A stretch of 29,535 nucleotides of DNA. It comes from ZC4RG30 sp964632365 (GTDB lineage Bacteria; Pseudomonadota; Gammaproteobacteria; Steroidobacterales; Steroidobacteraceae). Positions 22,719 to 29,535 of the stretch are shown here, piece by piece. Made by a program: the position numbers and the translations under genes. Under the pieces are notes generated by a model. That model ran no database searches, was not told the origin of the DNA, and saw nothing but the letters and a program-made list of their open reading frames with translations. The stretch covers positions 1-29,535 of the forward strand of contig CAZWDR010000024.1 in NCBI GenBank assembly GCA_964632365.1. Direction: 5' to 3'. The first letter of the stretch is position 1, and every line of letters begins with the position of its first letter.

Positions 22719-23600
22719 TCAACCGGCGCAGGTGGCCAGCGGCGCGGCATCCGGGCGCGGCGCATAGCTGTAATGCCAGGGTTCGTCCGGTGAGCGCAGC
22801 GGCCCCTCGAAGGGTGCGCGCGATTCCGCGACGGCGGCTGCAAGGCGGCGACTCCATCCGGGCGCGTCCCAGACCCGGCTGACGGAGGCACTGTCCGGGC
22901 CGGCGACGACCCTGCCCTCCCGGTGCACCTGGAAATCGATCGCGCTGCCCCGTCCGTGCGGCGACAGGCCTGGAGCGGCCAGTGTCGGAACCGGCTGCGG
23001 CGCATGCCGCAGCAGCAGCTCGCGCAGCCATGACTCCTCCGGCGCACCCGCGACGGGACCTGCCTGCATCAGTGCCGCGCGTGCCTGTGCGAGCACATTG
23101 CGGGCAGCGCGTCCCACGCTGTCGTTCGCATTCCAGCGCGAAAGCTGCACCTCGAGGCTGCGGAATTCCGGATTCACATACAACGTGTGGCCGGGGTTTG
23201 CCCACTCGAATGCGCAGCGCACCGCGGCGACGGCCTGCTGCAGTGAGCGGCCATCGGCGGAACGGGCGAAGGCCGCGGCCTCCTCCTGCGTCCAGCTCCA
23301 TCGCGACGCCAGCGCCGTGCCGGCACGCAGGTACGCGCGCACGGCCAGCAGCCGGCGGCCGGGATCCGGGATGCGCGCGGCCGTGTCACGTGCGGGCGCA
23401 GGCAGTGATTCGGTCACGCGCTGCAGGATGCTCGCAAGCCGCGCATCGACGGCCTTGTCCGCGGGGACGGCACCGCGTGTGGCCAGCGGCAGCATCGCTG
23501 CGGCAACGAACAGCAGCGTGCGCAACGCCGGCGTCCGTCGACTGCACCTGATTGCGGTCGCAGCCGTCGCGTGGCCGGGCCGGTTCGCGATCCTCACCAT
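22719..23600 (-). CDS. Peptidase M15 (D-alanyl-D-alanine carboxypeptidase-like)
   Basis: 293-residue predicted zinc peptidase. From ATG 23600 a hydrophobic stretch (about 28-41) suggests export, though the preceding basic region is long; TTG 23525 could be an alternative start. Zn-site pattern of M15 enzymes: SPHGRGSAIDF with His215 and Asp222, then DEPWHYSY with Glu273 and His276. Also EWANPGHTLYVNPEFRSLE and LRELLLRHAPQP. This matches VanY-type carboxypeptidases that trim peptidoglycan stem peptides. The N-terminal 140 residues are not recognised. It converges on the TonB receptor gene with 16 bases between stops and diverges from the SRPBCC gene. A CATAAT box five bases before ATG 23600 suggests a short or absent leader. 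Confidence 0.75.
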   Translation of the reverse strand: MVRIANRPGHATAATAIRCSRRTPALRTLLFVAAAMLPLATRGAVPADKAVDARLASILQRVTESLPAPARDTAARIPDPGRRLLAVRAYLRAGTALASRWSWTQEEAAAFARSADGRSLQQAVAAVRCAFEWANPGHTLYVNPEFRSLEVQLSRWNANDSVGRAARNVLAQARAALMQAGPVAGAPEESWLRELLLRHAPQPVPTLAAPGLSPHGRGSAIDFQVHREGRVVAGPDSASVSRVWDAPGWSRRLAAAVAESRAPFEGPLRSPDEPWHYSYAPRPDAAPLATCAG

Positions 23601-23605
23601 GACTC

Positions 23606-23611
23606 ATTATG
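23606..23611 (-). promoter_or_regulatory. CATAAT -10-like box of the M15 peptidase gene
   Basis: Read on the minus strand, CATAAT lies five bases before ATG 23600; no Shine-Dalgarno is present. Supports a leaderless or nearly leaderless message. Confidence 0.3.
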
Positions 23612-23677
23612 CCGCGCGTGTCGCCGGCATGGATCGGGGCCGACGTTCGTCGCACGGCATGGCGCCGCGCATGGCGA

Positions 23678-23683
23678 TATGCT
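23678..23683 (+). promoter_or_regulatory. TATGCT -10-like box of the SRPBCC gene
   Basis: TATGCT is followed by seven bases and ATG 23691, with no Shine-Dalgarno, again placing the expected transcript start at the start codon. No good -35 box. Confidence 0.3.
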
Positions 23684-23690
23684 CGTCGGC

Positions 23691-24110
23691 ATGTACAGAT
23701 CCCGCACTGTCTCCGTGGTCATTGCCCTGCCCTGGCGCGTGGTCTACGAATTCACGGCCAATGCCGGGCACCTGCCGTTGTGGGCGCCGGGCTTTGCCCG
23801 GTCCATCGAGCAACGCGGCAACGAGTGGATCGCGCAGACCACCCTCGGCGAGGCGAAGGTGAGGTTCGCTCCGGCCAACGATTTCGGCGTCCTCGACCAT
23901 GCGGTTGAAATCGACGGGCAGCACTTCCACAACCCGATGCGGGTGATCCCGAACGGCGATGGCGCGGAAGTCATGTTCACCGCGATGCAGCTGCCCGGCG
24001 TCGGTGACGCCCAGTTCGCGATCGATCTGGACACGATCCGGTCCGACCTTGCAGCGCTGCGCGATGTGCTCGAGAGCGGCCAGACCGCAGCAAGCGCACG
24101 ACCTGCATGA
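23691..24110 (+). CDS. SRPBCC-fold (polyketide cyclase/dehydrase-like) protein
   Basis: 139-residue protein of the START/Bet v1-like SRPBCC fold, with a cavity for a hydrophobic ligand. From ATG 23691: SVVIALPWRVVYEFTANAGHLPLW, the family's opening strand and helix-grip, then NDFGVLDHAVEI, HNPMRVIPNGDGAEVMFTAMQ and a C-terminal helix ending DLAALRDVLESG. Alternative ATG 23679 adds four residues. The tail (GQTAASARPA) is low-complexity. No ligand or partner is identifiable. It converges on the large membrane protein gene with 14 bases between stop codons, and is divergent from the M15 gene. Confidence 0.7.
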   Translation: MYRSRTVSVVIALPWRVVYEFTANAGHLPLWAPGFARSIEQRGNEWIAQTTLGEAKVRFAPANDFGVLDHAVEIDGQHFHNPMRVIPNGDGAEVMFTAMQLPGVGDAQFAIDLDTIRSDLAALRDVLESGQTAASARPA

Positions 24111-24124
24111 CGTGGTGACGCGCG

Positions 24125-25969
24125 TCAGCCATCGCGCGCCGGAATGAAGATGCGATCCACCGCGGCCTGCAGTTCGCTGGCGGCGGTGTCGATGACAGCA
24201 CCCTGTGCCCCGATCAATTCCTGCACCTGCTGCACTTCCTGCAGGCGCAGCGCCTCCAGGATCTCCGTCCGCATCGCTTCCCGGTAACGGCGTTCGTCGA
24301 TCTCGATCTGCACCTTGTCCACGGTGATCCACGCGGCACCACCCGCCGCAAGACTGCACAGCAGCGCGAGCGGACCGCCTGGCGCGCAGACGGCGGCGCC
24401 GGTACCGCCACCGACCAGCAGCGAGCCGGCGCGCCTGCCAAGCAGCCGCATGAGCACGCTTCCCGCGCCCCGGTACGCGGGGCTCGCCGCAAGACGCGCA
24501 ATCACCGCGCGCGACAGGCCCGCGGCTGCGGCGCGGGTGACCAGTGCGCCGGCGATGCCTGCGGCGGCCGACACGCCCGCGGCGCGGATGTCCCGCTGCG
24601 CCGGCGCAACGGCGTCGAAGTGCACGAGGTCATTCCAGCACGCGGTGGCATCGGAGAAATCCAGTTGCCGCCCCACCTCGGACGCCATCTGCCGGATCTC
24701 CTGCTGCAGGTCGGTCGCGATCTGCGCGTGCGCGTCGGCGAGCCGCTCTGCGATGCGCGGCCCGCTGAACACCGCGGCCTCGAGCCGCGCATCGATCCGC
24801 GCGCTGATGCCCTCGATGGACCGCGACGCGACCAGTGCGCCCAGACGCTGGTACTGGCCCGTCAGTGAGAAATACCAGTCGAGGTAGCTGTCCACGCCAG
24901 CCTCGGCGGCATCGAAGACTTCGCCGAGGTCCTGCCGGGCGCGCTGCGTGAGTCGCGCGTGCAGCGCCAACTTGCGCGAGCCGATTTCGGCGCCGATCCC
25001 GGTGCGCAGCGCCGCGACCTGCCGGCTTGCCGGCCCGCATGGATCCAGCGTCTGCGTGATGCCCAGCAATGCGGGACGCACGCGTGCCGGGTCGAAGTCG
25101 CGCAGGCCGAGGCTCAGCAGCATGAAGGCCGGCACGAGGAAGGCGAGAGCCAGCGGAAGGATGCGATCGCGCCGCCCGCCCGCTGCGGGAACGCTGCGCG
25201 TCGCGACGAGCGCCAGAACCCCGAGCTGAAACCGGGTATAGGCGAAGCCGGCAAGGCCCGCCTGCAGCAACAGCAGCAGCCAGGCCATGCCCCGGTAGCC
25301 CCCGGGCAACGCGGGGACCAGACCCTGCGCCAGATGCCAGGTCAGACGGTCTGCCGCATTCAGCGCGCCCAGCATCGTGGCGATCAGCGGACATCCGGCG
25401 CTGCCTTCGAACTGCCCGAAGGCCAGATCGGCGACGGTGCTCCAGGCCTGGCCGCGCGAGTCCGCCGTACCGGTGAAAAAATCGATGGCAAAGAACCCCG
25501 CGGCGATGAATGCCACGTTCCCGGCGCCGAGCATCCACCGCCGCGACAGCACGCCGACGTGCTCGGCCTGGATCTCGCTGGCGAGCAAGGCCTCGGACCA
25601 TCGCGCGGCTGCCGCGAGCAGCAGCGCATCCAGCGCGAGCAGCAGCAGATGCCAGGGACCCAGCAGCGGTATCAGCAGCAGCAGGACGGCGGCCCACGCC
25701 AACCCGGCCAGCAGTTGCACGAAGCTGGCGAGTCGCCCGCTCCAGAACCAGCGGCGGATGAAGCTGTCGGGTCGCGTCAGCGCGCCAAGTGCCAGGCGGC
25801 GGTGGAACAGCGCATCCTCGCGCATCCCGAACCAGACCGGCCAGGCGACGCAGGCCACCGGAAGGATCAGGGCCCAGCACGGGGCGCGCAGCAGGACCCA
25901 CGAGAACGTCCACAGCGCGAGCGCCGCGAAACACAGTGCAAGCACAGCAATCAGGGCGCGCCGGTTCAC
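24125..25969 (-). CDS. Large uncharacterised membrane protein
   Basis: I do not recognise this 614-residue protein. From GTG 25969 hydrophobic segments lie near 6-47, 83-118, 148-163, 225-285 (several) and, after a long hydrophilic stretch, near 465-490 and 525-550. The middle (about 300-450) is helical and Arg/Ala/Glu-rich: LHARLTQRARQDLGEVFDAA, then YLDWYFSLTGQYQRLGAL, and LADAHAQIATDLQQEIRQMA, which could form coiled coils exposed to the periplasm or cytoplasm. A Gly-rich stretch (SLLVGGGTGAAVCAPGG) precedes the last hydrophobic part, then an acidic/basic helical tail (VDKVQIEIDERRYREAMRT). The DUF4112 gene is on the same strand upstream by 108 bases; a palindrome lies between them. Function unknown. 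Confidence 0.65.
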   Translation of the reverse strand: MNRRALIAVLALCFAALALWTFSWVLLRAPCWALILPVACVAWPVWFGMREDALFHRRLALGALTRPDSFIRRWFWSGRLASFVQLLAGLAWAAVLLLLIPLLGPWHLLLLALDALLLAAAARWSEALLASEIQAEHVGVLSRRWMLGAGNVAFIAAGFFAIDFFTGTADSRGQAWSTVADLAFGQFEGSAGCPLIATMLGALNAADRLTWHLAQGLVPALPGGYRGMAWLLLLLQAGLAGFAYTRFQLGVLALVATRSVPAAGGRRDRILPLALAFLVPAFMLLSLGLRDFDPARVRPALLGITQTLDPCGPASRQVAALRTGIGAEIGSRKLALHARLTQRARQDLGEVFDAAEAGVDSYLDWYFSLTGQYQRLGALVASRSIEGISARIDARLEAAVFSGPRIAERLADAHAQIATDLQQEIRQMASEVGRQLDFSDATACWNDLVHFDAVAPAQRDIRAAGVSAAAGIAGALVTRAAAAGLSRAVIARLAASPAYRGAGSVLMRLLGRRAGSLLVGGGTGAAVCAPGGPLALLCSLAAGGAAWITVDKVQIEIDERRYREAMRTEILEALRLQEVQQVQELIGAQGAVIDTAASELQAAVDRIFIPARDG

Positions 25970-25993
25970 GACCCGTGCTTAGCAGAAACGCGA

Positions 25994-26007
25994 CCTGGAC
26001 GTCCAGG
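25994..26007. repeat. 14-bp palindrome CCTGGACGTCCAGG
   Basis: Perfect dyad 25 bases upstream of the GTG start (25969) of the large membrane protein and 71 past the DUF4112 stop (26078). It could be an operator for the membrane protein gene. No loop and no U tract, so not a terminator. Confidence 0.45.
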
Positions 26008-26077
26008 CGAGCGCCTCACACCGCGACAGCGGCCGGCGCGGCGCAGCGTCAATGCGGCGGCTGGTCCACGTGCGGGA

Positions 26078-26581
26078 TCAGCCGCCGATGACGCCGAACG
26101 CCCAGCGGACCACGCTGACCAGTACCCACCCGGCCATGATCAGCAGACCCAGCAGGACCAGGCCGCCGATGGCCACCACCGCCCAGCTGCTGCGCCGGGT
26201 CTGGTGTGGGGTCTGCAGCCACTGTGTCAGCAGCGCGTGGTTGCGGCTGTGTGCCTTGAATGCGAAGTCGAACAGGTCGCCAGCGAACGGAATCAGCCCG
26301 ATCACGCCGTCGATGGTGAGGTTCATCACCATGCGCGCCTGGACCGAACTGGGCGCACCCAGCTGCCGCGCGATCCACAGGCTGTAAGCCCCGACCAGCG
26401 AGCCGATCACATCGCCGAGGCCGGGGATGAGTCCGACCAGCGGATCGAGGCCGAAGCGCCACTGCGTGCCGGGCACGCGGAATGCGCGATCGAGCAGATG
26501 CGACAGCAGCGTCAGATGTTCCAGACGTGCGCGCGGATCGGCCTCGTCACGCCCGATGTATGTGGCTCGCGTGGCAGGCAT
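26078..26581 (-). CDS. DUF4112-family membrane protein
   Basis: 167-residue protein matching DUF4112 by pattern: LLDRAFRVPGTQWRFGLDPLVG, LIPGLGDVIGSLVGAYSLWIA, ARMVMNLTIDGVIGLIPFAGD, LFDFAFKAHSRNHALLTQWL. The repeated G-x-IPG-x-GD / IPFAGD-x-FD motif flanks two likely membrane segments; a third is at the C-terminus (WAVVAIGGLVLLGLLIMAGW). Function of the family is unknown. ATG 26581 lies 6 bases past the acidic protein's stop (26588), so the two are almost certainly co-transcribed. Confidence 0.8.
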   Translation of the reverse strand: MPATRATYIGRDEADPRARLEHLTLLSHLLDRAFRVPGTQWRFGLDPLVGLIPGLGDVIGSLVGAYSLWIARQLGAPSSVQARMVMNLTIDGVIGLIPFAGDLFDFAFKAHSRNHALLTQWLQTPHQTRRSSWAVVAIGGLVLLGLLIMAGWVLVSVVRWAFGVIGG

Positions 26582-26587
26582 CGCAGG

Positions 26588-26947
26588 TCAGTCGCGCGCC
26601 TGGCCGGCCCGGTCCCGCAATGCGCGCTGGATTTCCTCGTCGGTGACGCCCAGTTGTGCCTCTTCGGCCTGGTCCAGGCCGTCGCCGAGTCCGGCTTCCT
26701 CGGCCCCCACGATCGCATCCGGTGAGAGATCAGCGGGCGAATCTTCATCCGACGGATCCTCCGCACTGGCCCGTTCGCCAGTTCCGTGTCGATCGCCGGT
26801 ACTGTCGAGGCCGCCGAGGCCCACCATGTCGGAGCCGGTGTCGGAGCTGTCGCTCGGGCCGAGATCGCGGATGCTGTGCCCCTTCGGCAGTCCGTTGCCC
26901 GACCCGTCGAGCAGGCTGTCCAGGTCGAGATCTTGAGTACGCGCCAT
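26588..26947 (-). CDS. Small acidic, Asp/Ser/Gly-rich protein of unknown function
   Basis: 119-residue protein from ATG 26947, preceded by GGAGG with 6-base spacing, the best ribosome site in the region. Very rich in Asp, Glu, Ser and Gly: DLDLDSLLDGSGNGLPKGHS, SDSSDTGSDMVGLGGLDSTG, SAEDPSDEDSPADLSPD. It lacks hydrophobic segments and looks intrinsically disordered, with a helical tail (VTDEEIQRALRDRAGQARD). No family is recognised. It begins the same-strand group with DUF4112 and possibly the large membrane protein. An adaptor or cytoplasmic partner of DUF4112 is a guess only. Confidence 0.6.
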   Translation of the reverse strand: MARTQDLDLDSLLDGSGNGLPKGHSIRDLGPSDSSDTGSDMVGLGGLDSTGDRHGTGERASAEDPSDEDSPADLSPDAIVGAEEAGLGDGLDQAEEAQLGVTDEEIQRALRDRAGQARD

Positions 26948-27053
26948 GTCGAGCCTCCGTCTGAAGGATCGATGCCGATCCCAGTGACATCGTTGCCCGC
27001 GCGGCAGCCCACGGTAAGGCGCAGTCGGCCGCCCGATCCCGTAAGACTCCGCC

Positions 27054-27059
27054 TATGCT
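27054..27059 (+). promoter_or_regulatory. TATGCT -10-like box upstream of the YaiI/YqxD gene
   Basis: TATGCT lies 66 bases before ATG 27126 in the divergent gap between the acidic protein and YaiI genes. No good -35 box; weak call. Confidence 0.25.
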
Positions 27060-27125
27060 ACGGCGAAGGCGACATGCCAACCGGCAGGACGACACGATGG
27101 CGCAGTTTTCCGTGGGTTCCAGGTG

Positions 27126-27596
27126 ATGACGTTCGCCGAAGACAGCTGCTGCATCTGGGTCGATGCCGATGCCTGCCCCAGGGTGATCAAGGACATCCTC
27201 TACCGCGCGGCGGAACGCTCCGGCATCCCGGTCACGCTCGTCGCCAACCAGCCACTGCAGGTGCCGCGCGGCAGCAACGTGCGTGTGCTGCAGGTGTCGC
27301 AGGGGTTCGACGTGGCCGACAACGAGATCGTGCGGCGCGCGCGACCGGCGGATCTGGTCATCACCGCAGACATCCCTCTGGCGGCCGAAGTCATCGCCAA
27401 GGGTGCGCAGGCGCTGAATCCGCGCGGCGAGCTGTATTCCGCGGACACCATCCGCGGCCTGCTGAACCTGCGCGACTTCATGGACACGATGCGTGCCAGC
27501 GGCCACACCGGCGATGGGCCGCCGCCATTGAGCCAGGCGAACCGCAATGCCTTCGCGCGACATCTGGATACGTGGATCGCGCGGCGGAAGACCTGA
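27126..27596 (+). CDS. YaiI/YqxD (UPF0178) family protein
   Basis: 156-residue protein of the UPF0178 (YaiI/YqxD) family, with a PIN-like/NYN-like fold suspected for nucleic-acid work but no proven activity. Seen: WVDADACPRVIKDILYRAAE, then GFDVADNEIVRRARPADLVI, TADIPLAAEVIAKGAQALNP and FMDTMRASGHTGDGPPPLSQ, all diagnostic, plus the C-terminal LSQANRNAFARHLDTWI. Start: ATG 27126, or GTG 27123 directly before it; the AGG at 27121-27123 is too close to be a good ribosome site, so a longer leader or leaderless start may apply. Converges on the RND gene, 34 bases between stops. Confidence 0.9.
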   Translation: MTFAEDSCCIWVDADACPRVIKDILYRAAERSGIPVTLVANQPLQVPRGSNVRVLQVSQGFDVADNEIVRRARPADLVITADIPLAAEVIAKGAQALNPRGELYSADTIRGLLNLRDFMDTMRASGHTGDGPPPLSQANRNAFARHLDTWIARRKT

Positions 27597-27630
27597 AGCG
27601 GGGCCCGTGGCGTGCGGATCCGACAGGTCT

Positions 27631-29535
27631 TCATGGCGCCTGCACCGGGTGCACCGGCCTGCGCCCCAGCCAGCGTCGCACGCTCAGGTAAAGCAGCGGA
27701 ATGAAGAACACTCCCAGCAGCGTCGCGGCGATCATGCCGCCCATCACGCCGGTGCCCACCGCGATGCGGCTGGCGGCGCCGGCACCGGTCGAGACCACCA
27801 GCGGGACCATGCCCAGGATGAACGCCAGCGAGGTCATGATGATGGGCCGAAGACGCAGTCTCACCGCCGCCAGCGTCGCCTCGAGCACGCCCTTGCCGGC
27901 TGCTTCCTCGTCCAGCGCGAACTCGACGATGAGGATGGCGTTCTTGGCCGCAAGGCCGATGATGGTGATCAGGCCGACGTTGAAATAGACATCCGCCGGC
28001 AGCCCGCGGCTCATCGACAGCAGCGCGGCGCCGAGCATGCCGAGCGGCACCACCAGCAGCACGGCAAGCGGCGTGGTCCAGCTTTCATACAGCGCGGCGA
28101 GCAGCAGGAAGATCACCACCACCGACACGAACAGCAAGGCGCCGATCTGCCCCGCCGCCTGCTTCTCCTCCAGCGAGATGCCGGTCCACTCGAAGTCGAA
28201 GCCTTCGGGCAACGCGCGCACCAGCCGTTCCATTTCGTCCAGTGCCGCGCCCGTCGACAGGCCTGGCGCGGGTGACCCGGAGATCGTCGTCGCGGGATAT
28301 CCGTTGTACCGTTCCAGCTGCGACGCGCCGGCCGTCCACTCCACCGTGGTGAAGGCGCTGAATGGAACCATGTCGCCGCTGGCGCTGCGTACCCGCAGGG
28401 CCAGCACATCTTCGGGCGTCATGCGCTGCGCACTCTCGGCCTGCAGCAGCACGCGCAGGATGCGGCCCTGGTAACCGAAGTCGTTTGCATAGGCGCTGCC
28501 GAAGCTGATCGCCAGCGTGGCGTTGATGTCCGCGATCGACAGTCCCATCGATCGGGCCTGGATGCGGTCGACCAGCACGCGCAGCTGCGGCGCGATGGGC
28601 TGTTCCTCGGATCGCACCTGCGTCACGCGGGTGCTCTGTGCGGCGGCCGCGAGCAGCTGCGTCTGCGCCGCCAGCAGCGCCTCGCGCCCCTTCCCACCGC
28701 GATCCTGCAGCTTCATCGAGAAGCCGCCGGCCACCCCGAGCCCGGAGATCGCCGGCGGATTGAGCGTGAAGACCATCGCCTGCTTGATGCCGGAGAGGCC
28801 GACCATGCTGCGTGCCACCAGCGCCTGGGCGCTGTTCTCCTGACCCGGGCGTTCATCCCACGGCTTCAGTGCCACGAACGCCATGGCATTGGACTGCCCC
28901 TGCCCGAAGAAGCTGAAGCCGCGCACGGTATTGACGGCGGCCACCTGCGGCTGCCCGGCAAAGAAGGCCTGCACCTGCTGCACCGCCTCATCGGTCCGCT
29001 GCAGGGTCGCGCCCGGCGGCGCCTGGATCGCGGCCAGCACGACACCCTGGTCCTCGGTGGGCAGGAAACTGCCGGGCAGCCGCAGGAACAGCAGCACGCC
29101 GATGGCCACCAGCAGCAGGTAGATCGCGAGGAACCGCAGCGGCCGCACGAGAATGTGGCCGACGCCGGACTGGTATCGCCGCGTGGTGCGTTCGAACCAG
29201 CGGTTGAACCCGCCGAAGGCGCGGGCGGCCAGGCCGGGCCGGCGCCCGTCGGTGGCGTGATCGTGAGGCTTGAGCAGGGTCGCACACAGCGCCGGCGTCA
29301 GCGTCAGCGCGAACACGGCCGAGAAGCTGATCGACAGCGCCAGCGTCAGCGAGAACTGCCGGTAGATGCCGCCCGTGGATCCCGGGAAGAATGCCATCGG
29401 CACGAACACCGCCACCAGCACCAGCGAGATGCCGATGATCGGTGAGGTGATCTGCGACATCGCCTTCACGGTGGCCTCGCGCGGGGCCAGCCGTTCCTCG
29501 CGCATGATGCGCTCGACGTTCTCCACGACCACGAT
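27631..29535 (-). CDS. AcrB-like RND multidrug efflux pump (5' end beyond window)
   Basis: Inner-membrane proton-driven drug exporter of the HAE-1 class, which works with a membrane-fusion protein and an outer-membrane channel. The right edge removes about 400 N-terminal residues; the visible part begins with IVVVENVER, just after the TM4 Asp pair expected before it. 634 codons remain. Seen: PIIGISLVLVAVFVPMAFFPG, the periplasmic PTEDQGVVLAAIQAPPGATL, GFSFFGQGQSNAMAFVALKPW, LNPPAISGLGVAGGFSM, LLLAALYESWTTPLAVLLVV, and the TM10 Lys in GLAAKNAILIVEFALDEE that completes the proton relay. End is VHPVQAP. The partner genes, if any, lie upstream beyond the window. Substrates are unknown. Confidence 0.92.
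   Translation of the reverse strand: MVVVENVERIMREERLAPREATVKAMSQITSPIIGISLVLVAVFVPMAFFPGSTGGIYRQFSLTLALSISFSAVFALTLTPALCATLLKPHDHATDGRRPGLAARAFGGFNRWFERTTRRYQSGVGHILVRPLRFLAIYLLLVAIGVLLFLRLPGSFLPTEDQGVVLAAIQAPPGATLQRTDEAVQQVQAFFAGQPQVAAVNTVRGFSFFGQGQSNAMAFVALKPWDERPGQENSAQALVARSMVGLSGIKQAMVFTLNPPAISGLGVAGGFSMKLQDRGGKGREALLAAQTQLLAAAAQSTRVTQVRSEEQPIAPQLRVLVDRIQARSMGLSIADINATLAISFGSAYANDFGYQGRILRVLLQAESAQRMTPEDVLALRVRSASGDMVPFSAFTTVEWTAGASQLERYNGYPATTISGSPAPGLSTGAALDEMERLVRALPEGFDFEWTGISLEEKQAAGQIGALLFVSVVVIFLLLAALYESWTTPLAVLLVVPLGMLGAALLSMSRGLPADVYFNVGLITIIGLAAKNAILIVEFALDEEAAGKGVLEATLAAVRLRLRPIIMTSLAFILGMVPLVVSTGAGAASRIAVGTGVMGGMIAATLLGVFFIPLLYLSVRRWLGRRPVHPVQAP

Noticed and set aside
1..29535. 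CRISPR arrays, insertion sequences, tRNA genes, phage or integrase genes
   Set aside because: No direct-repeat array, transposase or integrase motif, or cloverleaf-like segment was seen in either strand.

Overview
The window is chromosomal DNA from a G+C-rich Gram-negative bacterium. The evidence is the very high G/C use at third codon positions, a TonB-dependent outer-membrane receptor, lipoboxes, an RND efflux pump, a RegB/RegA-type redox pair and a TrhO-like protein. I infer a gammaproteobacterium near the Xanthomonadales/Nevskiales/Steroidobacterales, but no rRNA or other marker is present to prove it. No tRNA, rRNA, CRISPR array, transposase, integrase or phage gene was seen. Genes are tightly packed and no gene-free stretch exceeds 300 bases.

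Layout. 1-3304 (minus): the 5' two thirds of an MrpA/PhaA cation/proton antiporter subunit, cut by the left edge, behind an unrecognised lipoprotein gene. 3486-5826 (plus): an aldehyde dehydrogenase overlapping a diacylglycerol-kinase-fold lipid kinase. 5753-14806 (minus): a long set of same-strand genes: GNAT protein, flavin reductase-like protein, orphan SsuA/NMT1-type binding lipoprotein, spermidine-synthase-like protein, 3D-domain lipoprotein, HPF/RaiA-like protein, an EAL phosphodiesterase overlapping a BLUF blue-light sensor gene, a TrhO/RluA fusion, and a secreted SnoaL-like protein. 14956-16450: a short MscS channel converging on a ketopantoate reductase. 16613-18625 (plus): a SulP anion transporter and an AAC(3)-I-type aminoglycoside acetyltransferase homologue. 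18683-20487 (minus): a RegA/PrrA response regulator and RegB/PrrB kinase joined by an ATGA overlap. 20624-22702 (plus): a TonB-dependent receptor divergent from the kinase. 22719-26947: an M15 peptidase, an SRPBCC protein, and a same-strand group of a large uncharacterised membrane protein, a DUF4112 protein and an acidic small protein. 27126-29535: a YaiI/YqxD protein and the 3' two thirds of an AcrB-like pump, cut by the right edge.

How genes work together. Three couplings are supported by sequence: the BLUF and EAL genes, which together rebuild the architecture of a BlrP1-like light-controlled c-di-GMP phosphodiesterase as two overlapping genes; the RegB/RegA pair; and the HPF-like/3D-lipoprotein pair, spaced 10 bases apart. 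The rest reads as ordinary chromosomal content. Points most worth following are the split photoreceptor with two palindromes upstream, the TrhO-RluA fusion, the chromosomal AAC(3)-I homologue with an apparently leaderless promoter, and the uncharacterised membrane/DUF4112/acidic cluster. I see no clear sign of a wholly new defence or mobile system here.
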